DNA of 54,074 nt from Sphingomonadales bacterium (GCA_027489295.1 JAIYAA010000077.1:1-54074); one strand, 5' to 3'; shown: positions 40,213 to 49,355, counted from the stretch's first letter. The notes: generated by a model not told the origin, from the letters alone. Numbers and translations: made by a program.

Positions 40213-41511
40213 ATGCTGATGAGATTGAGTGGGCCGGCCGAGCTCGACCTCTCGACGTTCCTCAGCCAGCTGAAGCCAGACCTGCCCACGTCAACGAACC
40301 AGGGCACGGGGGATGTGGCCTTCCAGCGCTGGTTCCGAGTAAAGGAAGCGTTCTCGCCGCTGTTCGTCCGCGACGTGATCGCACATTTGCCGCAACCGCC
40401 ATCGACCTGCCTGGACTGCTTCGGGGGCTCTGGCACGACCGCGCTGACCTGCCAGTTCATGGGTATCGCGCCGACGACGATCGAGCTCAACCCCTTCCTG
40501 GCCGATTTGATCGAGGCCAAGCTGACTTCGTTCGATCCACGTGCCGTCGCGGCCGACCGGTTGATCATAAGCAGGACGGTAGACGCCGTCGATGTCGACC
40601 TGGCGGCGTCATATGCCAATGCGCCGCCGACACTCTATGAGCCGGGCGCGGGCGGCCGCTGGATATTCGACATCGAAGTGATGAGGCGCATTGCCCAGTA
40701 TCGCGCCGCGATTGCCATAGTCGCCGATCATCGTCACCGCCGACTGTTCACGGTAATCCTAGGATCGATCCTGATCCACCTCAGCAACGTGGTTATAAAC
40801 GGCAAGGGCAGGCGCTATCGCGGCGGTTGGCAGCGCAACCGTCGAACGGCGCGCGCCGTCGATGTCGCGTTCGAGGCCGCGTATGACAACGCACTGTTTG
40901 ACATCAGTCGGCTCACCCGCCGGGCGCATCCCGGCTACGCGCTTCTGCGAGGTGACGCCCGCAGCCGCCTCGCCGAACTGACCGACACCTACGATCTAGT
41001 GTTGTTCTCGCCGCCCTATCCAAATTCGTTCGACTACACCGACATATACAACATCGAGCTGTGGGTGCTGGGCTACCTGTCGTCTGCGGCGGACAACCTT
41101 TCCCTGCGACGCAGCACACTACGCTCGCACGTTCAGATCAAGCGGGACGCGTCGATGCCGGCAGCGCCATCGCCGACGCTCGAAAGCGTCGTTACCGCGC
41201 TGGGCGAAGCGACTGATCGCCTGTGGAGCCGGCAGATCCCCGGCATGGTCACCAGCTACTTCGCGGACCTGGAGGTTGTGATGCGCGAATGTGCGCAGCG
41301 GCTCACGCCCAACGGACGCATCGCGATGGTGGTCGGCGACAGCCGCTATGCCGACGTGGTAGTGCCGGTGGCCCGGATCTTGGCCGAGCTAGGCGAGGGG
41401 TTAGGCCTGACAAGCGATCGCCTTCAGGTCCTTCGGCCGATGCGCGCTAGCGCCCAGCAGGGCGGCGAGCACCTTCTATCCGAGGATCTCCTTGTTCTGA
41501 AGCGCGCTTAA
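40213..41511 (+). CDS. DNA methyltransferase (SPPY type)
   Basis: This 432-residue protein is an AdoMet-dependent DNA methyltransferase. The AdoMet-binding motif I CLDCFGGSGTTAL is at 66-78, followed by motif II TIELNPFLADLIEAK, and the catalytic motif IV is FSPPYPNS (S266-Y269). SPPY is most frequent in N4-cytosine enzymes but also occurs in others, so base specificity is open. GGAGG lies 7 bases upstream of the ATG. It converges with the nuclease-bearing six-gene operon (stops overlap by four bases) and is divergent from an XRE regulator. It probably marks self DNA for that operon or for the upstream PD-(D/E)XK protein; that link is inference. Confidence 0.88.
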   Translation: MLMRLSGPAELDLSTFLSQLKPDLPTSTNQGTGDVAFQRWFRVKEAFSPLFVRDVIAHLPQPPSTCLDCFGGSGTTALTCQFMGIAPTTIELNPFLADLIEAKLTSFDPRAVAADRLIISRTVDAVDVDLAASYANAPPTLYEPGAGGRWIFDIEVMRRIAQYRAAIAIVADHRHRRLFTVILGSILIHLSNVVINGKGRRYRGGWQRNRRTARAVDVAFEAAYDNALFDISRLTRRAHPGYALLRGDARSRLAELTDTYDLVLFSPPYPNSFDYTDIYNIELWVLGYLSSAADNLSLRRSTLRSHVQIKRDASMPAAPSPTLESVVTALGEATDRLWSRQIPGMVTSYFADLEVVMRECAQRLTPNGRIAMVVGDSRYADVVVPVARILAELGEGLGLTSDRLQVLRPMRASAQQGGEHLLSEDLLVLKRA

Positions 41512-42623
41512 GGACTTCGCGGTTTTCGCGCGCCGTCCGTTCCCAGCTGCTTGGCCACTGTCGCCCTTCGGTAGGGCTTCTTGCCGTTGAACATAAAATA
41601 GCGGCGGGTGTTGACTGACAGGCTGGCGGCCTTCGCCGCCGCGTCGGTCATCACCGTGTTGTCGTCTGTCGCACGCATGTCGAAGGCTGCGAGATAGGCG
41701 AAGCGCGTGCCGAGTTCATTCCTCGCAATGGCAGCCTGCTCGATCCCGTCTGTTACCGATAGTGTGTTCGTCCGCTTCGCGCACGGGCTAGCTTTTGCGG
41801 GGTCAGCGTTGTGGTGCTTCTCGCGCAGGATCTTTAGTTCGAGCGCGCACGCCGGTTTAGGATCGCCGGTGCCGACTTGATGGATGACGAAGTCGACAAT
41901 CGAGCCCGCCAGTTTGTATTCGCGTATCACGATGTCATCATGAAAATGGACGTCTAGCGCGATGGACAGAGCCTTCTGCATGACCTTCTCGGTGTCCTCA
42001 CACGGCACGTGCATGCCTGGGTCGTGCCAGAACTTGGGATCGTTCCGGGGAATCATCGCGACCTTCTCGTGGAAGATGCGCAGCGCCTCATCGATGGCTG
42101 CCTCGTCGATCTCGCCCGGCACACGCAGGTCCAGCGTGAGCGACGCGTCCTCGTCCGCCATACCGTGGGGATACCATACCATGCGTCTGTCGGCGGTCTC
42201 GAGCCAGACGGTGGGCCGATCGATCAGGCCCCGTGCGTCGAGCCAGGCGTGAAGCGCCTCGGGATCGTCGCAGTCAGTTTTCTCCGACACGGCTTCGTTG
42301 AGACCTGGCGAAGCCAAGTGGACGCGACCGAAAGGGTTGTGCTTCTTCGATCGGGTCAGGTGGTGGTGGCGCATCTTAGTCGCGCCGTTCACGAGCGGCA
42401 CGTCGGTTTCGAGATAGGTGGAATGCACGAACGCACAGTTCGTCGCAGCGTTATCGCCGACGAGCCGCGAGGTCAGGTAGCGCGCGACGGCCCGGACCAT
42501 GGAAGCTGGATCAAGGCTGTCCTCCGTCGGCACGTCCGCGACCTGTGTCCGGCCAATTTCGGCGAAAACGTCCTCGTCGAAATTGCCGCCCAGGCCGCTG
42601 TCGTTGTCAGGGTAGTCGCTCAC
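41508..42623 (-). CDS. PD-(D/E)XK nuclease-like effector, module 2
   Basis: This 371-residue protein ends the six-gene operon. A PD-(D/E)XK-like core lies near the C-terminus: E235 in REYKLAGSIVDFVI, D244, then E262-L-K264 in ACALELKILRE, and downstream GIEQAAIARNELG and AYLAAFDMRA. The paralogous protein of module 1 (45387-46475) has the same order, with EDGIVDISVY, YVLELKALAD and LCLFDMRGG. The N-terminal about 220 residues form an uncharacterised domain. It overlaps the upstream gene by four bases (stop 42620, start 42623). It is probably the DNA-cutting effector; substrate and activation are unknown. Confidence 0.7.
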   Translation of the reverse strand: MSDYPDNDSGLGGNFDEDVFAEIGRTQVADVPTEDSLDPASMVRAVARYLTSRLVGDNAATNCAFVHSTYLETDVPLVNGATKMRHHHLTRSKKHNPFGRVHLASPGLNEAVSEKTDCDDPEALHAWLDARGLIDRPTVWLETADRRMVWYPHGMADEDASLTLDLRVPGEIDEAAIDEALRIFHEKVAMIPRNDPKFWHDPGMHVPCEDTEKVMQKALSIALDVHFHDDIVIREYKLAGSIVDFVIHQVGTGDPKPACALELKILREKHHNADPAKASPCAKRTNTLSVTDGIEQAAIARNELGTRFAYLAAFDMRATDDNTVMTDAAAKAASLSVNTRRYFMFNGKKPYRRATVAKQLGTDGARKPRSP

Positions 42624-43279
42624 GACGCGCGGGCCTTAGCGGTGCGACGCGCGAGGTAGCGTAGATAGATGTGCACTCGCCGACGTGGGTCCACCCACAT
42701 TCCGCCGAGGTGAGTCTCGAGCGTAGCGCTGGCGCGATGGGTGTAGTTCCGGTTTTTCCACTCTGCGAAATCGATGACCGTCTCGCTCTCGCCCAGATCG
42801 CCGTCGACTGTGTTCGCGTAGGTCGCGTCCTGGTTCACCACCGCGCCACGCAGCGACGGCGCCAGCGATGCGAAGGCAGTGAGCAATTCGCAGTGGAAAC
42901 GGTGGACGCGCGCCAGGCTTCCGACCGCGAGCGACCGCTCGAGGAAGGAGGGCGCGAGGGGGCCAAGGCTGTAGCGGGCGACGAACCACTTGCCCCGGTC
43001 ATTCACTGGGCTGACCGACACGATGTTAGCTAACCCCATGATCGACAGGCGGTCCAAATCCCACTGCAATTCGGGAGAATAGGGTCCTCGCTTCCAGCGC
43101 GTTACCAGACCAGTCTCGACCGGAAGGCCGTATGTCGGTGCGAGGACGTTCGCGAGAAATGCGAGGTGATGAATTGTCGCCTGAGAGAGCGGCGTTAGCC
43201 CGGCGCGGGCCGCGCCGTCGAGCAACGTCATGAGCCACGCCCGTGCCCAATGGTCGGCCTCGTTCGGGGCGTCACTCAA
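42620..43279 (-). CDS. ABC-3C-like middle component, module 2
   Basis: This 219-residue protein resembles the winged-helix middle component of ABC three-component systems. The diagnostic segment is RGPYSPELQWDLDRLSIMGL (64-83), the counterpart of GGPHYPVLQAALDRLVGLGL in module 1. Before it comes LSQATIHHLAFLANVLAPTYGLP. I chose the TTG at 43279: it overlaps the ATPase stop by four bases (TTGA), exactly like the other junctions, and GGAG lies 9 bases upstream. A GTG at 43333 would give a longer overlap. It should bridge the ATPase and the nuclease; that is by analogy. Confidence 0.7.
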   Translation of the reverse strand: MSDAPNEADHWARAWLMTLLDGAARAGLTPLSQATIHHLAFLANVLAPTYGLPVETGLVTRWKRGPYSPELQWDLDRLSIMGLANIVSVSPVNDRGKWFVARYSLGPLAPSFLERSLAVGSLARVHRFHCELLTAFASLAPSLRGAVVNQDATYANTVDGDLGESETVIDFAEWKNRNYTHRASATLETHLGGMWVDPRRRVHIYLRYLARRTAKARAS

Positions 43280-45390
43280 CTGGCTGTTCTCCGACTGGAT
43301 CTTGCAGCGCGTGCACTGGGAGGATGGCTCCACTCAGGGTCGAGCGCGCGCCGGTAGCGAAGCAGATAGCCCTGCCTGTACTCCATGACTGCGCGGTTCT
43401 CGGCTGCCACGTCGAGGAGGTTTAGGATGCGGTCGCTGCGCTCGTCGAGCGGCACGGCACCACTGCTGCCTGGAGGCTGCGTCTTGTGGCGACGGTCCGC
43501 CCACCACTCGACATATTCCTCCTCCGAGGCGAGGCCGAACAAGGCCGGTATCATGTCTTCTTTATTGAGGTTCGAGCTGGCAATGAGTCGGTTGCCGACA
43601 GTGCCGCCACCGGTCGCGAACCGCGCCAGCAGTTGGCCCGCGCGAGCGATGAAGATGGAGTCGAGGCTGGCCTCGGGCGTTTCAATGACCATCATGGAAG
43701 GGCGACGTCCCATCGTCGCCTGCATGATCGCAAGCCTGAAGGCGAGGTCGATAAACTCCTTCTGGGACTCGGATACCTCGGTGCTCGCACGACGCGGCTG
43801 GGGCTGCGACTTAAACACGCCTGAAGTCAGCTTGACGGTGAAGCGCGGCATCTTGAACGTGCCGGTCTCGTCACCGAACTTGCGATCGTCTTGCACGACG
43901 GTAATCTCGCAATCTTCGGCCAAGAACGCCGCCGCGTTCCGCCGGAACTGTGACTTGATCGTCTCGGCGACCGCCATCACGGCCTTTTTGCCGATGGCCA
44001 ATTGCTCGCGGAGGGTCGCTTCCTCCAGCTCCCGGTTACGGATGAGCGAGTTCTGTTTGCGGCGCAGGTCGTCGACGACGTTCCGCAGCGCCTCGATCTC
44101 CTCGTCCGGTGGCGGCAGCGATTGCCCGAGCAGCTCCAGTTCGCGCTCGATATCGATCCGCTCTGCGTCGGCGGTCAGCTGCGCCTCATAGAGTTCGTAA
44201 TACCTGTCACGCGCGGCCTGCAACGACGATTCCAGCTTCCGACGTTCGTCATCGGCCTCGGCCCGTTCGTCCTCGAGTTCCCCCAGGCGGCGGGCCTCGG
44301 CAGCGGTGGACTTCGCTGGCCTGACATCGTGCCTTGCAGGTGGCGCATCACACAGAGGACACTTACCCTCCGCGACGCACCGCTCGAGCCGGGCCGATGC
44401 GCCAGCATCGACGTTGCCGCACACAAGGCATCCGGCGCCGCCCTCGAGCGTCACGAGGACATACCGGCCAACTTCGCCGATCTTGGGATAGAGGCTGGAG
44501 AAGAAGCGCTGCCGAAGATCGTGATGGGCACGGCGGATTTCTTCGTGCCGCAACTTGGCACGTTCTAGCGATGAGCGGACGTTGACGCGCTCGGCGTCGG
44601 CTAGAGCCAGGTTCTGGGCGATCGAGGCGACCCGCTCGCGGGCCGCACGGGCGCGAGTCTTCGTGCTCTTGTATTGGGACACGGTCGCGGCGTCGGCCGA
44701 CGACGCGGCCACGGCTTCCTCAAGGGCGGCGACCTGTCTGTTCAGATACACACGCTGGTTGCGGTACTCAGAATCGAGGCTTTGTATCTTATTGGCCAAC
44801 TCGGCGACGCGCGCTGCCGTTTCTGTCGGATAGACGAGCGCTCGCAGAATCTCGTCTTGGGCTGATCGGTCCCAAAGAAGCGGCCGACGGTCCTCCAAAT
44901 AGAAGACGAGCAGTCGCAGTATTAGGTGAAAGTCGAACTCGCTGGCCAGTCCCGACGCCGACAGGATCGTAGCCGTGTAGTCCTCTTCCGTGGCACCGAC
45001 CCGCTTGCCGTCGACCGATAGCTCGACGACTCGCAGGTCGCGCAGTCGGCGCGCAACGACGATTCTGGTCTCACCGATCGACAGCTCGACACGCGCGGTT
45101 GCCGCGACGGCACCGTCGAGCACGCGCGTGCGGAAGTAGCTGGTGTCACGCATCTTCCTGAGCGTCCGATCGAGGTTGCCGAGCGGGCCCTCGTCGATGC
45201 GCCAGTCCTTCGGTCCCGCCAGCGCGCGGAAGAGGATGTTGAGCAGGGTCGTTTTGCCGAGGCCGTTAACGCCGGCGATCACGCTGACGCCCTTCCTGAC
45301 CGTCCAGTCGATGCCCTTGCCGTTCTCACCAGGGTATAGGCCGTAGTCGGTGACTTGGACGCGCCTGATGATCGGCAGGTGGACGGTCAT
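43276..45390 (-). CDS. SMC/Rad50-like ABC ATPase, module 2
   Basis: This 704-residue ATPase has Walker A GVNGLGKTT (40-48), long charged helices on both sides of a central zinc-hook-like pair C321-x2-C324 and C344-x2-C347, a signature-like SESQKEFIDLAFRLA (540-554), and a Walker B region MMVIETPEASLDS where the usual DE is ET. No His switch is visible (IASSNLNKED). It aligns along its length with the module 1 ATPase. Its start overlaps the stop of the module 1 nuclease by four bases (ATGA), so modules 1 and 2 are one transcript. Such ATPases sense DNA ends or structures in Lamassu-like and ABC-3C defence. Confidence 0.85.
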   Translation of the reverse strand: MTVHLPIIRRVQVTDYGLYPGENGKGIDWTVRKGVSVIAGVNGLGKTTLLNILFRALAGPKDWRIDEGPLGNLDRTLRKMRDTSYFRTRVLDGAVAATARVELSIGETRIVVARRLRDLRVVELSVDGKRVGATEEDYTATILSASGLASEFDFHLILRLLVFYLEDRRPLLWDRSAQDEILRALVYPTETAARVAELANKIQSLDSEYRNQRVYLNRQVAALEEAVAASSADAATVSQYKSTKTRARAARERVASIAQNLALADAERVNVRSSLERAKLRHEEIRRAHHDLRQRFFSSLYPKIGEVGRYVLVTLEGGAGCLVCGNVDAGASARLERCVAEGKCPLCDAPPARHDVRPAKSTAAEARRLGELEDERAEADDERRKLESSLQAARDRYYELYEAQLTADAERIDIERELELLGQSLPPPDEEIEALRNVVDDLRRKQNSLIRNRELEEATLREQLAIGKKAVMAVAETIKSQFRRNAAAFLAEDCEITVVQDDRKFGDETGTFKMPRFTVKLTSGVFKSQPQPRRASTEVSESQKEFIDLAFRLAIMQATMGRRPSMMVIETPEASLDSIFIARAGQLLARFATGGGTVGNRLIASSNLNKEDMIPALFGLASEEEYVEWWADRRHKTQPPGSSGAVPLDERSDRILNLLDVAAENRAVMEYRQGYLLRYRRALDPEWSHPPSARAARSSRRTAS

Positions 45391-46475
45391 TGTACGGCCG
45401 CCTGCGACCGGTAGCGCACGTGCCGTCCCTCTTCGGATGACCTAAGTAGCTTCCACCGCCAAAGGTCGATGCGTTCAGTCACCGCTCGGTCCTTCACGTC
45501 AGCGAAGGAGGCGTCGTCGGTAAAGTCGCCGCCGCGCATGTCGAACAGGCACAGCGCGGCCTGCAAACTCTTCTCGGCCCGGCTGTGGGCGAGAGCCTGA
45601 ATGTAGCCCTTTTCGATCTGCTCGGCATGGTCGGTGCTCGACGGGTTGTCGTTAGAAGTTCGGTCGGCCAGTGCCTTCAACTCTAGGACATAGTCGCATC
45701 GGCGACCCGGCAGGCCCGAACGCGTGGTCTCAGGCATGTAGACCGAGATGTCTACGATGCCGTCCTCGTTTACCGCTTGGGAACGGCTGTCATGGCGCGG
45801 GAATAAACGCTTGAGCTGCGGGAGCAATCTGCCTTCGATGATCTCCTCGGGCCTCTCGTTCGGAACGCCTTTCGACGCCTTGCGCCACGGCGATGTCGCG
45901 TGGCCCGCCTTCGCGATCATCGGCGTCCTTAGGTTTTCAGCGTAGAACGTGTCGAGTGCTGCCTTCATACGTGCCGGGTCGATCGGTCGGTCCGTGATCT
46001 CGATCTCGTATTTGACGCCCGGTTGGTCGCAGCCGTCAGGAAATAGTGACAGACGCGGCTCGCCCGCAGTCCGCAGGTCAAGTGTGACTGCGGGCAGGTC
46101 GCCGAGTCCGGCTGCGGTCACCGCGGCGAAGGTGTCGCCGTCGTCGATGAAATCGATTTCGAGCTCGTGCGTTTCAGCGAGCCGGGCGTTCATCATCCAA
46201 ACCCGGGTACCGATGGGATCATTGCCGTTGCTGAAGAGCGGCTTTGGCTTTGAGGCGCAGCCGCAGTTGCGCACGCGCTGCCTCACCTCCTCACCGAGCA
46301 GAAACATCGCGAACGGACCCGCGTCCCCACGCTGGATGCGCGCGATCACTAACGCGGCCAGCTTGCGCAGAAAGCGTCCGACGCGGTCGGTGCCAGCTTC
46401 GAATGGCACGCCCTCGTCCTCGAATAGCGCCTGGATCTCGGCCTCTGGCACGCCGCCTACATATGTTTCAGGCAC
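45387..46475 (-). CDS. PD-(D/E)XK nuclease-like effector, module 1
   Basis: This 362-residue protein is the paralogue of the operon's last gene. The nuclease-like core near the C-terminus has E215 (EEIIEGRLLPQLK), D242 in EDGIVDISVYM, E265-L-K267 in CDYVLELKALAD, and a Gln-containing helix HAEQIEKGYIQALAH, which fits motif IV of PD-(D/E)XK enzymes. The N-terminal part has FRLxx-type helices and a CGC motif (C71, C73). The start is GTG at 46475, overlapping the upstream gene by eight bases; its stop overlaps the module 2 ATPase by four. Nuclease activity is predicted from the motif only. Confidence 0.72.
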   Translation of the reverse strand: MPETYVGGVPEAEIQALFEDEGVPFEAGTDRVGRFLRKLAALVIARIQRGDAGPFAMFLLGEEVRQRVRNCGCASKPKPLFSNGNDPIGTRVWMMNARLAETHELEIDFIDDGDTFAAVTAAGLGDLPAVTLDLRTAGEPRLSLFPDGCDQPGVKYEIEITDRPIDPARMKAALDTFYAENLRTPMIAKAGHATSPWRKASKGVPNERPEEIIEGRLLPQLKRLFPRHDSRSQAVNEDGIVDISVYMPETTRSGLPGRRCDYVLELKALADRTSNDNPSSTDHAEQIEKGYIQALAHSRAEKSLQAALCLFDMRGGDFTDDASFADVKDRAVTERIDLWRWKLLRSSEEGRHVRYRSQAAVQ

Positions 46476-47136
46476 TTGCCCTCCGGCGCATTAGGCGCAT
46501 GTATAGCGAGGTTTGCTCAGCCGGGCTCAGGTTGACGTCGTTCGGTGCGAACCGCTGGAAGCGCCGAGCGGCGTCCGCCGAATAGTTGCGTGCGGTACGG
46601 CCATCGCGGTCGCCAGCGAATTCGATCAGACGGTTCTCATCGTAGACGGCGGCCGACCACAGGGCGTCGACCAAGGCGGCGTCATCACGTCTATCCGCCG
46701 GGATGTCGGCAAAGCTGAAGGCCAGCTGCTCCAGGAATTCGACGATCGCTGGATCCTCGTCAGGCATATTGTCGAGCAGTGTGATGACCGGTGCAGCAAC
46801 CAGCGCGCGGATTGCGAAGGTGACGTCGAGCCGCCAGCGTCCGCCGCGGTCGTCGCCGGTGAGCCTCGCCACCCGCACCAAGCCCAGACCGACGAGTCGG
46901 TCAAGAGCGGCCTGAAGCACTGGATAGTGAGGGCCGCCTTCTTCCTTGAGGACGTCGCCGGTGGGGGAAGCGAGACCCCAGACGGGCGCTAACACCTCCG
47001 TGAAAAAGGCGAAGGCGTGAAAGTCTTGAACGCCAACCTCCTCGATGCCGGCGGCGGACAGCGCCGACAGCATCCGCAGCACGCGGACCTGCGCCCGCGT
47101 CTCACCGGTGCGGTCCAAGTCGCCGGCTTTGGTCAC
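46468..47136 (-). CDS. ABC-3C-like middle component, module 1
   Basis: This 222-residue protein has a winged-helix-like core with GGPHYPVLQAALDRLVGLGL (68-87), the counterpart of the module 2 segment, preceded by VQDFHAFAFFTEVLAPVWGL. A C-terminal helical part ends in YMRLMRRRASA. The start is GTG at 47136, overlapping the ATPase stop by four bases (GTGA); an open extension upstream to 47313 reads Arg/Pro-rich and is antisense-like shadow of the ATPase gene. It should join the module 1 ATPase and nuclease. Confidence 0.7.
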   Translation of the reverse strand: MTKAGDLDRTGETRAQVRVLRMLSALSAAGIEEVGVQDFHAFAFFTEVLAPVWGLASPTGDVLKEEGGPHYPVLQAALDRLVGLGLVRVARLTGDDRGGRWRLDVTFAIRALVAAPVITLLDNMPDEDPAIVEFLEQLAFSFADIPADRRDDAALVDALWSAAVYDENRLIEFAGDRDGRTARNYSADAARRFQRFAPNDVNLSPAEQTSLYMRLMRRRASA

Positions 47137-49136
47137 GGCGCAACCCGGTAGAGAACGGCGTTCACCTTTGCTTCGTAGTCGGAGCGCAGGGCTTCGAGGG
47201 CGGCAGTGGGATGCGCGATGTCGAGCAGGTTGACCGTGCGTTCGTCCCTGTCCGGCGCGGCCGGATGGTCGAGGAAGTAGTGCGGGATGAATCCGCCCTC
47301 GACGACGTTGCACGCTACAATGATCTGGCGGTTACTAGGACCGCCCTCGGCCGCGGCGTAGTGGGACAACATGACCCCCGCGCGATCGGCGAAGACGACG
47401 TCGACCGAGCCTTCGGGCCCATCTATGACAATCGAGCAAGTCTCTCCACCGAGCGCTTCCATGAACGCCATGCGGAAGGCAATGTCGAGGTACTCCCGCT
47501 GGGACAGCGACGCCTGTTCGTATGTGCGTCGGACGAAAGCGCTTCCACTGACGCCGCTCGTCAGGTCGACTTCGAACGCCGGAAACTGGAACTTTAGCGC
47601 GTCGCGGTGCTGGGCGATCTTCTCGACGCGTGGGACGTAGACTAGGCGCACTCGCTCGATGAAAAAGTCCTTGGCCCTTCGGTCGAATATCCCCTGGATG
47701 CGCTCTCGGAATCCGACGACCGCGTTGCGCAACTGCTCGAGCAGTTCGTCGACCTGCCGTTCGGCAATCTCGCGGTCCTGCTCGAAGCCTTCTGCGCCGA
47801 GCCGCAGGCGGTCGATCTCGGATTCGGCTCGAGCGAGCGCCGTCCGGTCCTCGGGAGGGAGCTGGCTACGCAGCACCCGCCGATGTCGCTTGAGCCCGTC
47901 AGTCTCGCGGCGCACCGCGTCGAGCTCGAACCTGATGGTCTCGACGCGCTTGCTCGCCTCGTCGAACCTCGACCGCGCCTCGGCTGCGACTTCGCGTTGA
48001 CGCTCGAGCTCCTCGAATGCCGCTTCAGCCTGCTGCGCCAGCGCAGCGCTGGTCGTGACGACGTTTTCGTCGCCGCGCGGCGACCCGCACATCAAACAGC
48101 GATGCTCAAGCTGGCGGGCGGATAACTCGGCGGCGAGTTCGGTCAGACCGTCGCTGCCGCATACCTCGCAATGCCCGCCGCGCATCAAGCCGAGCAGGAC
48201 ATAGCTGATGTCGTTCGACACGTTGCCGAGTGCGTGCCGCACCGCGAGGTATTTGAGATGGTCGTAGCGGGACGCTTCTGAATCGGCCTTGCTGTCTTCG
48301 GTCCAGACGAGTGCCCTAGCGTCCGCAAGGTGCTCAGACGCCGTGTCAAACTCCTCAACGAGCGTGATTTCGCGTGCCTCGGCGGCATCGATCCTGATCT
48401 GGATCGCGTTTAGCGCCGCATGGACGTCATCGGCCTTCGCGAATGCCTTGACCTCCTTCTGGTGCCGGCGTTCGAGCCGGTAAAGTGCCGCGCGTAAGTT
48501 GCGCGCGGCGCTGTCCGAACTGATGATGTCGCGCTCCAGGTCGAGAAGCCGTCTGGCGTCGTCGGCCTTCATCATGGTGGCGCGGAAGAGTTCGTATTGC
48601 GCCTTCCAGTCCCAGATCAGCCGTTCACGATTCTCGAGGAAGAACACCGATCTTTCGAGCACGCGCAGCAGGTTGGGAAAGGTGTCGACGCCGGCGAGCG
48701 CCGCCATTATCGTTTGATAAGATGCAATGTCCTTCTGCGTCTCCTCACCAGCGCCCTCGCTTACCGCGAACGAAACGATCCCAAGGTCGCGCAGTCGGCG
48801 CTCGATGATCGCCGTGGCGCCACCGAACCGAACACGTAGTTTCGCCCTAGCGTCCTGCGTCGACCCGGTGGCACGGACCGCGAACATGCTTGGGTCGCCG
48901 GCGAGCACTTCGCCCTGCCCTCTGCCGATGAAGCCCGGCGGACGGAGTCGGGTGGAGCCGGCTATCATCTGCTTGAGAAGGATGAGCAGCGTACTCTTGC
49001 CGAGACCATTTACGCCTAAGACGAGGTTCTCGTCCGGCTGGAAATGAACGTCCATGCCGCCACGGCCGTCCTTTCCCGGATATAGCGAGTACCCAGTGAT
49101 GCTGATCGACTCGAAGACGGGGAACCGTATCGTCAC
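47133..49136 (-). CDS. SMC/Rad50-like ABC ATPase, module 1
   Basis: This 667-residue ATPase is first in the operon. Motifs: N-terminus MTIRFPVFESISITGYSLYP, matching MTVHLPIIRRVQVTDYGLYP of the module 2 ATPase; Walker A GVNGLGKS (41-48); zinc-hook-like C323/C326 and C347/C350; a SLSQREYLDIAFRMAF signature; Walker B CSIVIDGPEGSVD with Gly after the Asp. Because of the clear N-terminal match I place the start at GTG 49136 rather than at 49184. Coiled-coil helices flank the cysteines (RRLLDLERDIISSD; QAEAAFEELERQREV). It should be the sensor of the module. Confidence 0.85.
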   Translation of the reverse strand: MTIRFPVFESISITGYSLYPGKDGRGGMDVHFQPDENLVLGVNGLGKSTLLILLKQMIAGSTRLRPPGFIGRGQGEVLAGDPSMFAVRATGSTQDARAKLRVRFGGATAIIERRLRDLGIVSFAVSEGAGEETQKDIASYQTIMAALAGVDTFPNLLRVLERSVFFLENRERLIWDWKAQYELFRATMMKADDARRLLDLERDIISSDSAARNLRAALYRLERRHQKEVKAFAKADDVHAALNAIQIRIDAAEAREITLVEEFDTASEHLADARALVWTEDSKADSEASRYDHLKYLAVRHALGNVSNDISYVLLGLMRGGHCEVCGSDGLTELAAELSARQLEHRCLMCGSPRGDENVVTTSAALAQQAEAAFEELERQREVAAEARSRFDEASKRVETIRFELDAVRRETDGLKRHRRVLRSQLPPEDRTALARAESEIDRLRLGAEGFEQDREIAERQVDELLEQLRNAVVGFRERIQGIFDRRAKDFFIERVRLVYVPRVEKIAQHRDALKFQFPAFEVDLTSGVSGSAFVRRTYEQASLSQREYLDIAFRMAFMEALGGETCSIVIDGPEGSVDVVFADRAGVMLSHYAAAEGGPSNRQIIVACNVVEGGFIPHYFLDHPAAPDRDERTVNLLDIAHPTAALEALRSDYEAKVNAVLYRVAP

Positions 49137-49355
49137 GCAGCGGAGCCCACGCGCTTTGGTCCCGGGAACTGGCCCGCGAAACACCTGTCAGTCAATTGCA
49201 CCCCCCCATTTTCAACAACCTGCCACCAAATCGATCGAATACGCAAGTGTCTTGAATGCTAGACTTCTCATCGATAACCCGTGCTTGGGCGAGCCGCTGC
49301 CGACCGAGTGCTACCAAAACCTCATATCGCATTGCTAGGGACGACTGTGATCCAA

